NCBI GenBank assembly: GCA_019186965.1
Contig: JABARV010000015.1
Span: 62,001-126,000, forward strand
Origin: Turneriella sp.
GTDB lineage: Bacteria > Spirochaetota > Leptospiria > Turneriellales > Turneriellaceae
Length of the DNA: 64,000 nt
Reading direction: 5' to 3'
A program made the position numbers and the translations under genes. Below the pieces are notes generated by a model that was not told the DNA's origin, did not search any database, and saw only the letters and a program-made list of their open reading frames with translations. This document shows positions 1 through 7,908 of this stretch, one piece after another (the stretch's first letter is position 1; the number at the start of each line of letters is the position of its first letter).

Positions 1-345
1 AAGCTTCCCATGGAGTTTAGCGACAATGGCTTTAAAGGAGGGGTGTTTGACCCTTCTGGAGGGGAAATCTGTACTTTGTCTGGTTCCATGCGTACATGGC
101 TCAAACTTCCTGCGTTTGATTTAGTAACGTACACGTTATTAAACGGCGAAAGGATACGCACGACAATTGACGTGCGCGGTAGTTTTTCTTACGGTGCAGG
201 TTGGGGGCTAAAGCTCCAAGTTGGTTCTTCTGAGCATGTGATGGCCGCACGCCTAAAAGAATTGGGTTTTGATGGAAAAAGCCCGTTGCTTGTCGCCCGT
301 AGTACAAGTTGGCAATCGCGCCTTAATAAAGGCGTTAGCGGTTGA
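1..345 (+). CDS. C-terminal part of an unrecognised protein (5' end outside window)
   Basis: The frame is open from the first base, so the start lies upstream of the window. About 114 codons are visible before the TGA at 343-345. The piece is mixed alpha/beta in character with a glycine-rich stretch (SFSYGAGWGLKLQVG) followed by a helical MAARLKELGF segment. The pattern is vaguely like the second half of a PilZ domain, but the diagnostic RxxxR and DxSxxG motifs are not visible here, so no function is assigned. Its stop codon overlaps the -35 box proposed for rpsB. Confidence 0.5.
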   Translation, partial: KLPMEFSDNGFKGGVFDPSGGEICTLSGSMRTWLKLPAFDLVTYTLLNGERIRTTIDVRGSFSYGAGWGLKLQVGSSEHVMAARLKELGFDGKSPLLVARSTSWQSRLNKGVSG

Positions 346-372
346 CAGTGTGTCTTAAAACCAAAGTATAAC
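342..372 (+). promoter_or_regulatory. Candidate rpsB promoter
   Basis: A perfect -35 box TTGACA lies at 342-347 and a -10-like TATAAC at 367-372. The spacer is 19 bp, or 18 bp if GTATAA at 366-371 is used, slightly long for sigma70. Transcription would begin near 378-380, leaving a leader of about 150 nt before rpsB. Confidence 0.4.
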
Positions 373-510
373 GGCCTATCATTGCTGTTAGGCCTATAAA
401 GCCAGCGGCGGTGCGCTGGTAAAACTCCCGTGAATAAAAAGGGTGTGGCAAAATTTAGAATGCCCACCTTGCCAGCGGCGGGCCATCGGCTCAGGGATTT
501 ATAGGCCGTT
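370..510 (+). promoter_or_regulatory. rpsB leader with two mutually exclusive long-range pairings
   Basis: AACGGCCTAT (370-379) is perfectly complementary to ATAGGCCGTT (501-510). GGCCTATAAA (391-400) is perfectly complementary to TTTATAGGCC (498-507). The two pairings compete for the same 3' segment just upstream of the rpsB ribosome binding site (AGGAG, 521-525). A local hairpin CCAGCG/CGCTGG (402-407 with 414-419) lies between them, and its left-arm sequence GCCAGCGGCG recurs at 471-480. Ribosomal protein S2 leaders are known autoregulatory targets in other bacteria. If transcription starts near 379, only the second pairing is in the RNA. Confidence 0.45.
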
Positions 511-530
511 AAGTCGGCTTAGGAGATAAC

Positions 531-1340
531 ATGGCAACCATTTCGATGAAAAGCCTTTTAGAGGCTGGGGTTCACTTCGGGCACCAAACGCGCCGCTGGA
601 ATCCTAAAATGAAAAAGTACATCTTTACTGCGCGTAACGGTATACACATTCTCAACTTACAAAAAACAATTGTTTTAGCAAAAGACGCTTACGAGGCAAT
701 GCGCGATTTAGCGTCAAAGGGCGGTAAAGTACTCTTTGTGGGTACAAAAAAACAAGCGCATGCTGATATCGAGAAATCGGCGAAGCGTTGCGGAATGCCG
801 TATATTAACAACCGTTGGTTGGGCGGTCTTCTTACAAATTTTCGTACAGTTAAGCAATCTATCCAACGTTTAAGAAAACTTGAAGACGCGTTTGAAAATA
901 ACTCAGTCCACGAAATTGTAAAAACAAAAAAAGAGATACTCCAACTAAACCGCGAATTAGCCCGTTTACGCAAGGACCTTTCGGGTATTCGCGACATGAC
1001 AGACCTTCCCGATGCGCTTTTTGTTGTAGACCCCGACCGTGAGGCGATTGCAGTAAAAGAAGCCAATACGCTTGGCATTCCAATTTTTGCGATGGTCGAT
1101 ACAAATTGCAATCCCGATTTAATCCAATACCCTATTCCAGCAAACGACGATGCAATCCGCGCCGTTGCGCTCTTTTTAGAGATTATGGCGAATGCAATCG
1201 AAGAAGGTAAAGAAGGTGGTGAGTTCCAGCAGGTTGAAATTGAAGAAGGCGAAAGTATGGACGAAGACCAACTAAGTAGCTCTATGGAAAAGTTGGACGA
1301 TTTGGAAGAAATTGAATCACGCTACGAGGAGCGTGCATAA
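531..1340 (+). CDS. rpsB: 30S ribosomal protein S2
   Basis: Structural protein of the small ribosomal subunit, needed for binding S1 and for translation initiation. The S2 signature [15 protein letters not shown] is at residues 13-27, and the rest of the S2 core follows ([31 protein letters not shown]). At 269 aa it is a little longer than usual because of an acidic tail of about 45 residues rich in E and D after the core. ATG is preceded by AGGAG at 7-nt spacing. It is first in the rpsB-tsf-pyrH-frr-uppS cluster, a widely conserved order, and tsf starts four bases after its stop. The structured leader suggests autoregulation by S2. Confidence 0.97.
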   Translation: MATISMKSLLEAGVHFGHQTRRWNPKMKKYIFTARNGIHILNLQKTIVLAKDAYEAMRDLASKGGKVLFVGTKKQAHADIEKSAKRCGMPYINNRWLGGLLTNFRTVKQSIQRLRKLEDAFENNSVHEIVKTKKEILQLNRELARLRKDLSGIRDMTDLPDALFVVDPDREAIAVKEANTLGIPIFAMVDTNCNPDLIQYPIPANDDAIRAVALFLEIMANAIEEGKEGGEFQQVEIEEGESMDEDQLSSSMEKLDDLEEIESRYEERA

Positions 1341-1344
1341 AAAC

Positions 1345-1935
1345 ATGGCAATAGATCAAGAAAAAATTAAAACCTTGCGCGAGATGACCTCTGCGGGGAT
1401 TCTCGACTGTAAAAAAGTTTTAGAAGAAACGGGGGGCGATCTCGAAAAGGCGGCGACGCTCTTGCGCGAACGCGGAATCGTCAAGGCTGTTAAAAAAATG
1501 GATCGTGAAGCATCGGAAGGCACAATTGTTTCGTATGTACACCATAATGGTAAAATTGGCGTTTTGGTCGAGCTTAACTGTGAAACTGACTTCGTTGCAC
1601 GTAACGAAAAATTTGTCGAGTTGGGTAAAAGTATTGCGATGCATATTGCGGCGACAAATCCACTTTTTGTAAAAGTAGAAGATGTTTCTCCAGAAGTTAT
1701 CGAGAAAGAGCGTGAAATCCAACGCGCTGCACTCATCGAAGAAGGAAAACCTGCTGACAAAGTTGATAAAATCCTCGAAGGAAAACTTAAAAAGTTTGCA
1801 TCGGATATTTGTCTCCTTGAACAAGGTTTTGTTAAAGAACCCGAAAAAACAGTAGGGGATATCATCAAAGCGAATATCGCAACTTTAGGCGAAAATATTA
1901 CCGTCGGCCGTTTTGTTCGGTACGCGTTAAAGTAA
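1345..1935 (+). CDS. tsf: Elongation factor Ts, short form
   Basis: Guanine nucleotide exchange factor that recycles EF-Tu-GDP. The N-terminal UBA-like helix TLREMTSAGILDCKKVL (residues 10-26) and the core TDFVARNEKF motif are present. With 196 aa it is the short type lacking the second core subdomain and long C-terminal module of the enterobacterial protein, as in Thermus, cyanobacteria and spirochaetes. The reading frame is open upstream to 1312, but ATG at 1345 is chosen because GAGGAG (1326-1331) inside the end of rpsB serves as a ribosome binding site and homologues start here. pyrH begins one base after the stop. Confidence 0.96.
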   Translation: MAIDQEKIKTLREMTSAGILDCKKVLEETGGDLEKAATLLRERGIVKAVKKMDREASEGTIVSYVHHNGKIGVLVELNCETDFVARNEKFVELGKSIAMHIAATNPLFVKVEDVSPEVIEKEREIQRAALIEEGKPADKVDKILEGKLKKFASDICLLEQGFVKEPEKTVGDIIKANIATLGENITVGRFVRYALK

Positions 1936-1936
1936 A

Positions 1937-2716
1937 ATGGCAACCGCAGTTAAGCCCGCCAACGGAAAAACCGAAGGGCGGGCGTATCGGCGCGTTATTT
2001 TAAAACTTTCTGGCGAAGTCCTCGCAGGTGAAGATAAGCAGGGAATCAACGTAAAAGTAATCCGTTCGCTTGCCGAAGAGGTGCGTGAGATACACCGTGA
2101 AATTGGCGGTATCGAGCTTGCGATTGTTATTGGCGGGGGAAACATTTTTCGTGGCGTTTCCGCCGCTTCCGATGGAATGGATCGCGCAATCGCAGACTAT
2201 ATGGGCATGATGGCCACCGTCATTAACGGCTTAGCCTTGCAAGATTTTCTGGAAAAAGAAGGTTTGGTGACACGCCTACAGACTGCAATTGAGATAAAAT
2301 CGGTTGCAGAAACCTTTATCCGCAGAAAAGCAATACGCCACTTAGAAAAAAAGCGGATTGTAATTTTAGCGGGTGGTACGGGAAATCCGTATTTCACAAC
2401 AGACACAACCGCTGCATTACGTGCAGTAGAACTTAATGCGGATGTCATTTTTAAAGCGACAAAAGTCGATGGCGTGTATACCTCAGACCCTACAAAAAAC
2501 AAAAATGCACGGCGCTACAGAAAGCTTACGTTTAAAGACGCTCTTGTAAACCAACTTAAAGTTATGGATTCGACGGCATTTTCACTTTGTCTCGACAACA
2601 AGATGCCGATACAAGTGTTTGACATGGCGAAGGAAGGTAATTTAATGTGCGCGATTCGAGGCGAAGCGATTGGCACCTTAATCCAGGCAGAAGGAGAGAC
2701 GGAGTTTTATGAGTGA
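1937..2716 (+). CDS. pyrH: UMP kinase
   Basis: Amino-acid-kinase-fold enzyme that phosphorylates UMP to UDP in pyrimidine nucleotide synthesis, cytoplasmic and hexameric. KLSGE (residues 23-27) and GGGNIFRG (66-73) form the phosphate/ATP-binding elements, followed by DYMGMMATVINGLALQ (87-102), the FTTDTTAALRA region and the late VDGVYTSDP motif. At 259 aa it has a roughly 15-residue N-terminal extension relative to the usual 240 aa. ATG lies one base behind tsf, so translation is probably coupled, and the gene end overlaps frr by 8 bp. Confidence 0.96.
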   Translation: MATAVKPANGKTEGRAYRRVILKLSGEVLAGEDKQGINVKVIRSLAEEVREIHREIGGIELAIVIGGGNIFRGVSAASDGMDRAIADYMGMMATVINGLALQDFLEKEGLVTRLQTAIEIKSVAETFIRRKAIRHLEKKRIVILAGGTGNPYFTTDTTAALRAVELNADVIFKATKVDGVYTSDPTKNKNARRYRKLTFKDALVNQLKVMDSTAFSLCLDNKMPIQVFDMAKEGNLMCAIRGEAIGTLIQAEGETEFYE

Positions 2717-3272
2717 TGAAGCGAATAAAATAATTAGCGATGCGCGTAACCGTATGCAAAAAACTCTCGACGATTTGGCGCACCACATGGCACAAATCCG
2801 TTCGGGCCGCGCTACGCCATCTTTAGTCGAAGATATTCGAGTAGAAGTTTATGGCCAAGTGATGCCCTTAAACCAAGTTGCGTCGATTGCAACTCCCGAA
2901 GCACGCCTTATTACTGTCGACGTTTGGGATAAATCACAATTGCAAGCAGTTGAAAAAGCAATTATGAAATCGGGAAAAAATTTAAATCCTTCGAACGATG
3001 GTTCTATTATACGTATTAACCTTGCAGAAATGACAGGTGAGACACGTAAGGAAATGGTGAAACTCGCAAAAGCAAAAACCGAAGACCATAAAGTATCGGT
3101 GCGTAACGTACGCCGCGATGCAAACGACGCACTTAAAAAACTAAAAGGAAGCGGTATTTCAGAAGACCAAGTCAAAGGGTTTTCCGATGTTATCCAAAAG
3201 CATACCGACGAATTTACTAAAAAAATGGACGATCTTTTTACCGCCAAAGAAAAAGATATTATGACGGTATAA
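2709..3272 (+). CDS. frr: Ribosome recycling factor
   Basis: RRF splits post-termination ribosomes together with EF-G. The 187-aa length fits the family (about 185). The hallmark segments are present: an N-terminal helix with MQKTLDDLAHHMAQIRSGRA, the RATPSLVEDIRVEVYG turn into domain II, and the long C-terminal helices with RNVRRDANDALKK. ATG lies 8 bp inside the end of pyrH, preceded by GGAGAGACGGAG within pyrH, which indicates translational coupling. Confidence 0.97.
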   Translation: MSDEANKIISDARNRMQKTLDDLAHHMAQIRSGRATPSLVEDIRVEVYGQVMPLNQVASIATPEARLITVDVWDKSQLQAVEKAIMKSGKNLNPSNDGSIIRINLAEMTGETRKEMVKLAKAKTEDHKVSVRNVRRDANDALKKLKGSGISEDQVKGFSDVIQKHTDEFTKKMDDLFTAKEKDIMTV

Positions 3273-3307
3273 CGCGTTAGTGTATACCTTTTAAGGCAAC
3301 TATAACT

Positions 3308-4051
3308 TTGGCAGTACTCGGTATACCTTCCTCAAAAACCGAAGCTAAAAAAAAGAAATCTATAATTAAGCATATTGCCGTTATCATGGATGGAAACGGT
3401 AGGTGGGCGCTTGCGCGTGGGCGTAAACGTAGGGAAGGGCACCGTGCAGGAACCGAAACAATTGAACGCCTTTTGGACCATCTTCTTGAAATAAAAATTC
3501 CTTTTGTAAGCCTTTATGCTTTTTCTACAGAAAACTGGAAACGACCACCTACAGAAGTAAAGGCAATTTTTGAGCTTCTCGATGAATTCATTATTACGCG
3601 TTTGGAAAAACTTGTACGGCAAGGTGTCCGCGTTGTGGCATCAGGAGATTTGTCGCGGCTTCCCCCCAAAAGCCAAGCATTACTTAAAGACGCAATTGAT
3701 AAAACGAAACATGCAAAAAGGCTTATAGCAAATTTTTGTCTCAATTATGGATCGCGTGATGAAATCCACCGTGCCGCATTTTTCTATGCGCAATCAAAAA
3801 AAAATAAAGTAAACACAAAGCCACCGTCTGAGAAAGAATTTCGTCGGTTTCTTTGGCGTCCTGATTTACCCGATATCGATTTGCTTATCCGCACAGCGGG
3901 GGAGGTGCGCCTATCCAATTTTATGTTATACCAAGCAGCGTACGCAGAACTGTATTTTACCGAAAAAACTTGGCCAGAGTTTGAAGAAAAAGATATCGAC
4001 GATGCAATTACTGAGTTTAGTAGGCGCAAGCGTAAATTTGGCGGATTGTAA
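3308..4051 (+). CDS. uppS: Undecaprenyl diphosphate synthase (cis-prenyltransferase)
   Basis: Makes the C55 lipid carrier used for peptidoglycan and surface polysaccharide synthesis by adding isopentenyl units to farnesyl diphosphate. IAVIMDGNGRWA (residues 23-34) contains the catalytic Asp28; SLYAFSTENWKRP, NYGSRDEI and the C-terminal DIDLLIRTAGEVRLSNF follow in the usual order. The serine that often follows GExR is part of a variant (GEVRLSNF). The TTG start at 3308 is used because the next ATG falls inside the catalytic motif. It ends the rpsB cluster and converges on trpC with a 5-bp gap. Confidence 0.95.
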   Translation: MAVLGIPSSKTEAKKKKSIIKHIAVIMDGNGRWALARGRKRREGHRAGTETIERLLDHLLEIKIPFVSLYAFSTENWKRPPTEVKAIFELLDEFIITRLEKLVRQGVRVVASGDLSRLPPKSQALLKDAIDKTKHAKRLIANFCLNYGSRDEIHRAAFFYAQSKKNKVNTKPPSEKEFRRFLWRPDLPDIDLLIRTAGEVRLSNFMLYQAAYAELYFTEKTWPEFEEKDIDDAITEFSRRKRKFGGL

Positions 4052-4056
4052 AATTT

Positions 4057-4833
4057 CTAATAAAAAATTTCACGTAATTTTTCAGCAGGATTTTTTTCAC
4101 GCATAAAGCTGCTACCCATGAGCACGGCGTCAAAGTACGGGGGGAGGCTAAGAAGCTCGTCGCGGCTTTGGTAACCCGATTCAGCAACCAAGACAAGTTC
4201 GCTACGCCGTTTTTCAGGAATTTTTTTAGCGAGGCGTACTGCGCGTTCCATGTCCATACCTAAGGTATGCAAGTTACGGTTATTTATTCCCAAAATTTTA
4301 ATGTCGAGCGAAAGTACGCGGTCAAGTTCATCTTCGGTTAAAACTTCGACGAGAGGCTCCATGTTCCAGTGGCGACCACGTTCTATAAATTGGGTTAGTT
4401 CCAAATTTGAAAGAGATGCGGCTATAAGTAAAAAACTATTTGCTCCATAAAATCGCGCTTCGTCGATTTGCTGTGTTGTAACGATAAAATCTTTGCGTAG
4501 TATAGGAAGTGTGGTTAGCGCACGTGCTTTTTGCAAATCTTCTAGAGAACCATTAAAATAATTTGGTTCCGTGAGAATGCTGAGCGCTGCCGCATAAGGA
4601 GAATACATCGAAATTGCGTCTTCGACGGTGAGTTCTTCTTTTAAATCCCCTTCGGAAGGGCTTCGTCTTTTAAGCTCTGCAATAAGTTGCGGCATTTTAC
4701 TTTTTCGCCGCAGGGCTTTAAGAAAATCAATATTATTTTTTTGAACGGTGGTGGTGTCTATTTTTACAAGTGCTGCGCGTTTGTGGCTTTCGGCGACAAT
4801 TTTTTCTAAAATGGAGGAAGTTTTGTTTAACAT
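4057..4833 (-). CDS. trpC: Indole-3-glycerol-phosphate synthase
   Basis: TIM-barrel enzyme closing the indole ring in tryptophan synthesis (CdRP to indole-3-glycerol phosphate). The substrate loop IAELKRRSPSEGDL begins at residue 51 and carries the expected E and K plus SPS. Later barrel strands supply LPILRKDFIV, EVLTEDELD, GINNRNLHT and LVAESGYQSR. The 258-aa length is standard. ATG is preceded by AGGA. It is a stand-alone domain, not fused to trpF. trpD is 34 kb away, so the trp genes are dispersed. It follows mgtE by 29 bp. Confidence 0.95.
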   Translation of the reverse strand: MLNKTSSILEKIVAESHKRAALVKIDTTTVQKNNIDFLKALRRKSKMPQLIAELKRRSPSEGDLKEELTVEDAISMYSPYAAALSILTEPNYFNGSLEDLQKARALTTLPILRKDFIVTTQQIDEARFYGANSFLLIAASLSNLELTQFIERGRHWNMEPLVEVLTEDELDRVLSLDIKILGINNRNLHTLGMDMERAVRLAKKIPEKRRSELVLVAESGYQSRDELLSLPPYFDAVLMGSSFMREKNPAEKLREIFY

Positions 4834-4862
4834 GAAAATCCTATTTTTGTTTTATAGTATAT

Positions 4863-6329
4863 TTATAATGCGCCAAAACGCGCTAAAAGGATGGTCGCTG
4901 TTCCCAAGAAAACTGAGAATCCGCAAATATCTGCTAATGTTGTTCCCAAAGGACCAGAGGCAAGAGCGGGGTCTATACGCGCTGCTTTTAAAATGAGCGG
5001 CAGTGTTGAACCAACAAGCCCTGCAAAAAGCATGTCGCAGAACATTGCAAACACAATGCAAAAAGCAAGGAGTGGTCTTCCTGTGTACGCGTATACTACG
5101 CCTGCGGTAAGCGATCCGCATAAGAAGCCATTCATTCCAGAAACAAATATTTCTTTTGAAATTATTTTAGCGACATTACGCGCATTAATTTGTCCTAACG
5201 CAAGGGAGCGCACAACAACGGTAATCGATTGCATTGTTGCGTTTCCTCCTTGTCCGCTAATAACTGTCATAAGGGGCGCTAAAATAATAACCTGTGCAAG
5301 CGTCGTGTCAAAAAAAGTAACAATCCATGCAGATAAAACTTGCATCCCCAAGTTGACGGCAAGCCAAGGGAAGCGGCCTCGCGCCATACGCATAAGCGAT
5401 TGCGATTGCGGAGCGTCTTGGGTTACACCCCCTAAGCGCAAAATATCTTCTGTAGCTTCTTCTTCAAGGACGTCGACTACGTCATCGACAGTAATTTGGC
5501 CAAGTAAAATTCCGCGTGAGTCGACGACAGGTAGGCTTAAGAGGTTATAGTTTTTAAAAATTTGCGCCACGCTTTCCTGGTCTTCGTGTGGGGTTACCAC
5601 AACCTGTGCAGGGAGCATTATCTCTGAAGCTTTGCGTGAAGATTTTTCTAAAATTAATTTGCGTAGTGGAATGTATCCCAAAAATTTATTATCGCGATCG
5701 ACAACAAACGTAAACTGCATATCTTCGAGTTTACCGTGACCAAGGTTAGTTGTACTTGTTTCGGTAGATTCCTCGTTTTTTGGAGTGCGCGATTTTGGTG
5801 AACTCTGCTTCACCATTTTTTGGAACTGGCTAACTATGGATTTTACAGTGGCGTTTCTGCTAACCGCCAGAAAATCTGACTTCATGAGAGCGCCAGCTGT
5901 CCCTTCGGAGTATTTTAAAACCTGTTTAATTTTTCCTGTATAATTTTTATCGAAGCGGCGTAGAATGAAATTGGTATCGCGTACGTTAAGTTCGCGTAGA
6001 ATGCTTGCGATGTCGTCTGTTTCAAGTTCTTCTAATCTTTCGAAAATCCAGGCGGTGTCTTTGCTGCGAAAAATTGCCGTCCTTTCGTCGGAATCAAGCT
6101 CGGTTAAAAACTCCGCAGCGTATTCGGAAGAAAGCTGGCTAAGGATAATTTCGCGCTCTGCTTCGTCAAATTCGTCCCAAAGAAGCGCGAGCGATGTTGG
6201 GTGTAATGCGTGCAAGGCGCGTTTAAGTAGAATAAACCTTCGCGAGGTACAAAGGTTTTTAAGTAACGCGACAATACGTGGATAGTTTTGCCGCGTAAGC
6301 CTGTGGAATTTCTTTTCGCTGGTAATCAA
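4863..6329 (-). CDS. mgtE: MgtE-family magnesium transporter
   Basis: Mg2+-gated Mg2+ channel/transporter of the inner membrane. An N-terminal helical superfamily domain (about residues 25-145) is followed by a CBS pair (about 150-290) and a five-helix membrane domain (about 320-488). The last membrane helix carries DPALASGPLGTTLADICG (453-470) with the pore Asp region. The helix-2 motif usually written GNAGxQS reads GGNATMQS (361-368). CBS1 contains a 30-residue low-complexity S/T/E-rich insertion (about 172-202). The start is TTG, overlapping the stop of the upstream DUF454 gene as TTGA. Confidence 0.93.
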   Translation of the reverse strand: MITSEKKFHRLTRQNYPRIVALLKNLCTSRRFILLKRALHALHPTSLALLWDEFDEAEREIILSQLSSEYAAEFLTELDSDERTAIFRSKDTAWIFERLEELETDDIASILRELNVRDTNFILRRFDKNYTGKIKQVLKYSEGTAGALMKSDFLAVSRNATVKSIVSQFQKMVKQSSPKSRTPKNEESTETSTTNLGHGKLEDMQFTFVVDRDNKFLGYIPLRKLILEKSSRKASEIMLPAQVVVTPHEDQESVAQIFKNYNLLSLPVVDSRGILLGQITVDDVVDVLEEEATEDILRLGGVTQDAPQSQSLMRMARGRFPWLAVNLGMQVLSAWIVTFFDTTLAQVIILAPLMTVISGQGGNATMQSITVVVRSLALGQINARNVAKIISKEIFVSGMNGFLCGSLTAGVVYAYTGRPLLAFCIVFAMFCDMLFAGLVGSTLPLILKAARIDPALASGPLGTTLADICGFSVFLGTATILLARFGAL

Positions 6330-6748
6330 TTTTTAAACGACCAGATATAAATTAGCACGCCTAACCCGACCGTCCCCATACCAATTATCGGCAGTGGCTT
6401 TTTTACAATAAACCCCGCTAGAGTCATTGTCGTGATAATCATCACTGTCGCCAAAAGCTTTGCCGGTAGTGGAATTCTTTTTTCGTCGCGAAAGACGCGA
6501 ATTATGGGGCCGAAGTACTTGTGGTTCGATATCCAAATATGGAACCGTTCAGAGCCACGCGCAAAGCAATAACCGCTTAAAAGAATAAAAGGTGTCGTGG
6601 GTAAAATAGGGGTAACAATCCCAATAATACCAAGCGCTAAAGAAACGATTCCGGTACTGACGAAAAGAATACGTACCCACCGGGCAGTTGCTAAACGAGA
6701 GCCTTTTTCTTGGGGGGGAGGCGCTTCATGGGCGCTTCGGCGCACCAT
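6326..6748 (-). CDS. DUF454 (YbaN-like) small inner-membrane protein
   Basis: The 140-aa product has the YbaN/DUF454 pattern: a hydrophobic segment with LGIIGIVTPILPTTPFILLSGYCFARGS, an amphipathic stretch ending FRDEKRIPLPAK, and a second hydrophobic hairpin (LATVMIITTMTLAGF, IIGMGTVGLGVLIYIW). It is therefore a predicted inner-membrane protein with three to four spans. The biochemical function of the family is not established. It overlaps mgtE by 4 bp and lies 3 bp downstream of the STAS gene, so all three are probably one transcript. Confidence 0.85.
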   Translation of the reverse strand: MVRRSAHEAPPPQEKGSRLATARWVRILFVSTGIVSLALGIIGIVTPILPTTPFILLSGYCFARGSERFHIWISNHKYFGPIIRVFRDEKRIPLPAKLLATVMIITTMTLAGFIVKKPLPIIGMGTVGLGVLIYIWSFKN

Positions 6749-6751
6749 TTT

Positions 6752-7081
6752 TTACTTCGCAGCTTCTTCGATGGTTTCAAAAATTTTAAACATAGCCTCT
6801 AATTTAGAGAGCTTAAAAAGCGTTTTTAAGGTTTGGTTGAGGTTTGCCAAGCGAACCTCGCCCCCGTAGTTTTTTACGTCGCGTAAAATTGTTACTAAAG
6901 CCCCCAAAGCCGATGAATCTAAGTATTCGGTTTCGTGCATGTCAAAAACAACGACACTTGGTTTTTTTTCGAGATACTTGGCTACTTGTTCACGAAATTT
7001 GCGCGAAATAGACATATCGATACGCGTTTCTTTGATAGAAAGTATAACGCCCTTTTCAAACGGTTTATCGACGATTAACAT
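6752..7081 (-). CDS. STAS-domain anti-sigma factor antagonist
   Basis: A single STAS domain of 109 aa of the SpoIIAA/RsbV type. VVVFDMHETEYLDSSALGAL (residues 43-62) holds the conserved phospho-acceptor serine (Ser57) expected to be phosphorylated by an anti-sigma kinase and dephosphorylated by a PP2C phosphatase. The frame is open three codons further to a TTG at 7090, but ATG at 7081 fits the domain start. A SpoIIE-type phosphatase is encoded at 9508-11166; no anti-sigma kinase is visible in the window. Confidence 0.88.
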   Translation of the reverse strand: MLIVDKPFEKGVILSIKETRIDMSISRKFREQVAKYLEKKPSVVVFDMHETEYLDSSALGALVTILRDVKNYGGEVRLANLNQTLKTLFKLSKLEAMFKIFETIEEAAK

Positions 7082-7199
7082 AATTGTCAAGCATAGTGTT
7101 TGAAGCCAGCGTCAATTAAAAAACCGTTTGCATCGGCTTTTTTTCAGACAATTACCCGATATTTACTTTTCTTGAGAAATGGCATTTTAAAATGGTTCA

Positions 7200-7904
7200 A
7201 TGAATGTACAAAACCAAATAACGAAGCGGTGGCCCTCTAAAAATCCAGAACTTCTACAACTCTACTCGTACCCAACGCCTAACGGGGTAAAGGCGTCTAT
7301 AATGCTCGAAGAAATCGGAATTCCGTACGAAGCACATTTTGTCGATATAACCCAAAACGAAACCTGGACAGAAGAATTTTTATCGTTAAACCCAAACGGA
7401 AAAATTCCGACAATTTTTGACCCAAAGGGAGTAGATGGAAAACCAATTGCCCTTTTTGAATCGGGAGCAATCCTCCTTTACCTTGCCGAAAAGACGGGTA
7501 AACTTCTTTCCAAAGAACCCCAAGAGCGTTACGAAACTCTGCAATGGGTTTTTTTCCAAATGGCGTCGGTAGGTCCCATGTTTGGGCAAATTGGTTTTTT
7601 CCATAAATTTGCGGGAAAGGAAATTGAAGACAAAAGACCGCTTATGCGTTACGTGAATGAATCCAAAAGACTTCTGCACGTTATGGAAAAACACTTAACA
7701 GGAAAAAAATGGTTTGTAGGCGATAATTTTTCCATTGCAGATATTGCCCACTTAGGTTGGGTGAGAAACCTCGTTGGTTTCTACGAAGCAGGAAATCTTG
7801 TGGAGTACAGTACGCTTAAAGTTGTGCCAGAGTGGTTGGAGCGTTGTTTAGAGCGTCCGGCTGTACAGCGCGGATTGTCAATCCCTACGAATACTAAAGC
7901 GTAG
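7200..7904 (+). CDS. Glutathione S-transferase family protein, YfcG/YghU (nu class)-like
   Basis: The 234-aa protein has a thioredoxin-fold N-terminal half and an all-helical C-terminal half. YSYPTPNGVKASIMLEE (residues 23-39) resembles the active-site loop of the nu-class proteins YfcG/YghU, which use Thr/Asn rather than Ser/Tyr to hold glutathione and act as disulfide-bond reductases. NPNGKIPTI (64-72) supplies the cis-proline and ESGAILLYLAEK (87-98) the glutathione-binding Glu-Ser. No good Shine-Dalgarno precedes the ATG. It lies alone on the plus strand, divergent from the STAS gene and 4 bp from convergent cmoB. Confidence 0.88.
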   Translation: MNVQNQITKRWPSKNPELLQLYSYPTPNGVKASIMLEEIGIPYEAHFVDITQNETWTEEFLSLNPNGKIPTIFDPKGVDGKPIALFESGAILLYLAEKTGKLLSKEPQERYETLQWVFFQMASVGPMFGQIGFFHKFAGKEIEDKRPLMRYVNESKRLLHVMEKHLTGKKWFVGDNFSIADIAHLGWVRNLVGFYEAGNLVEYSTLKVVPEWLERCLERPAVQRGLSIPTNTKA

Positions 7905-7908
7905 AAGT

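Noticed and set aside
1356-1943. 195-aa minus-strand frame opposite tsf
   Set aside because: Antisense of tsf with shadow composition (Ser/Ile/Phe-rich) and no motifs.
4891-5550. 219-aa plus-strand frame opposite mgtE
   Set aside because: Low-complexity antisense reading of the conserved MgtE membrane domain.
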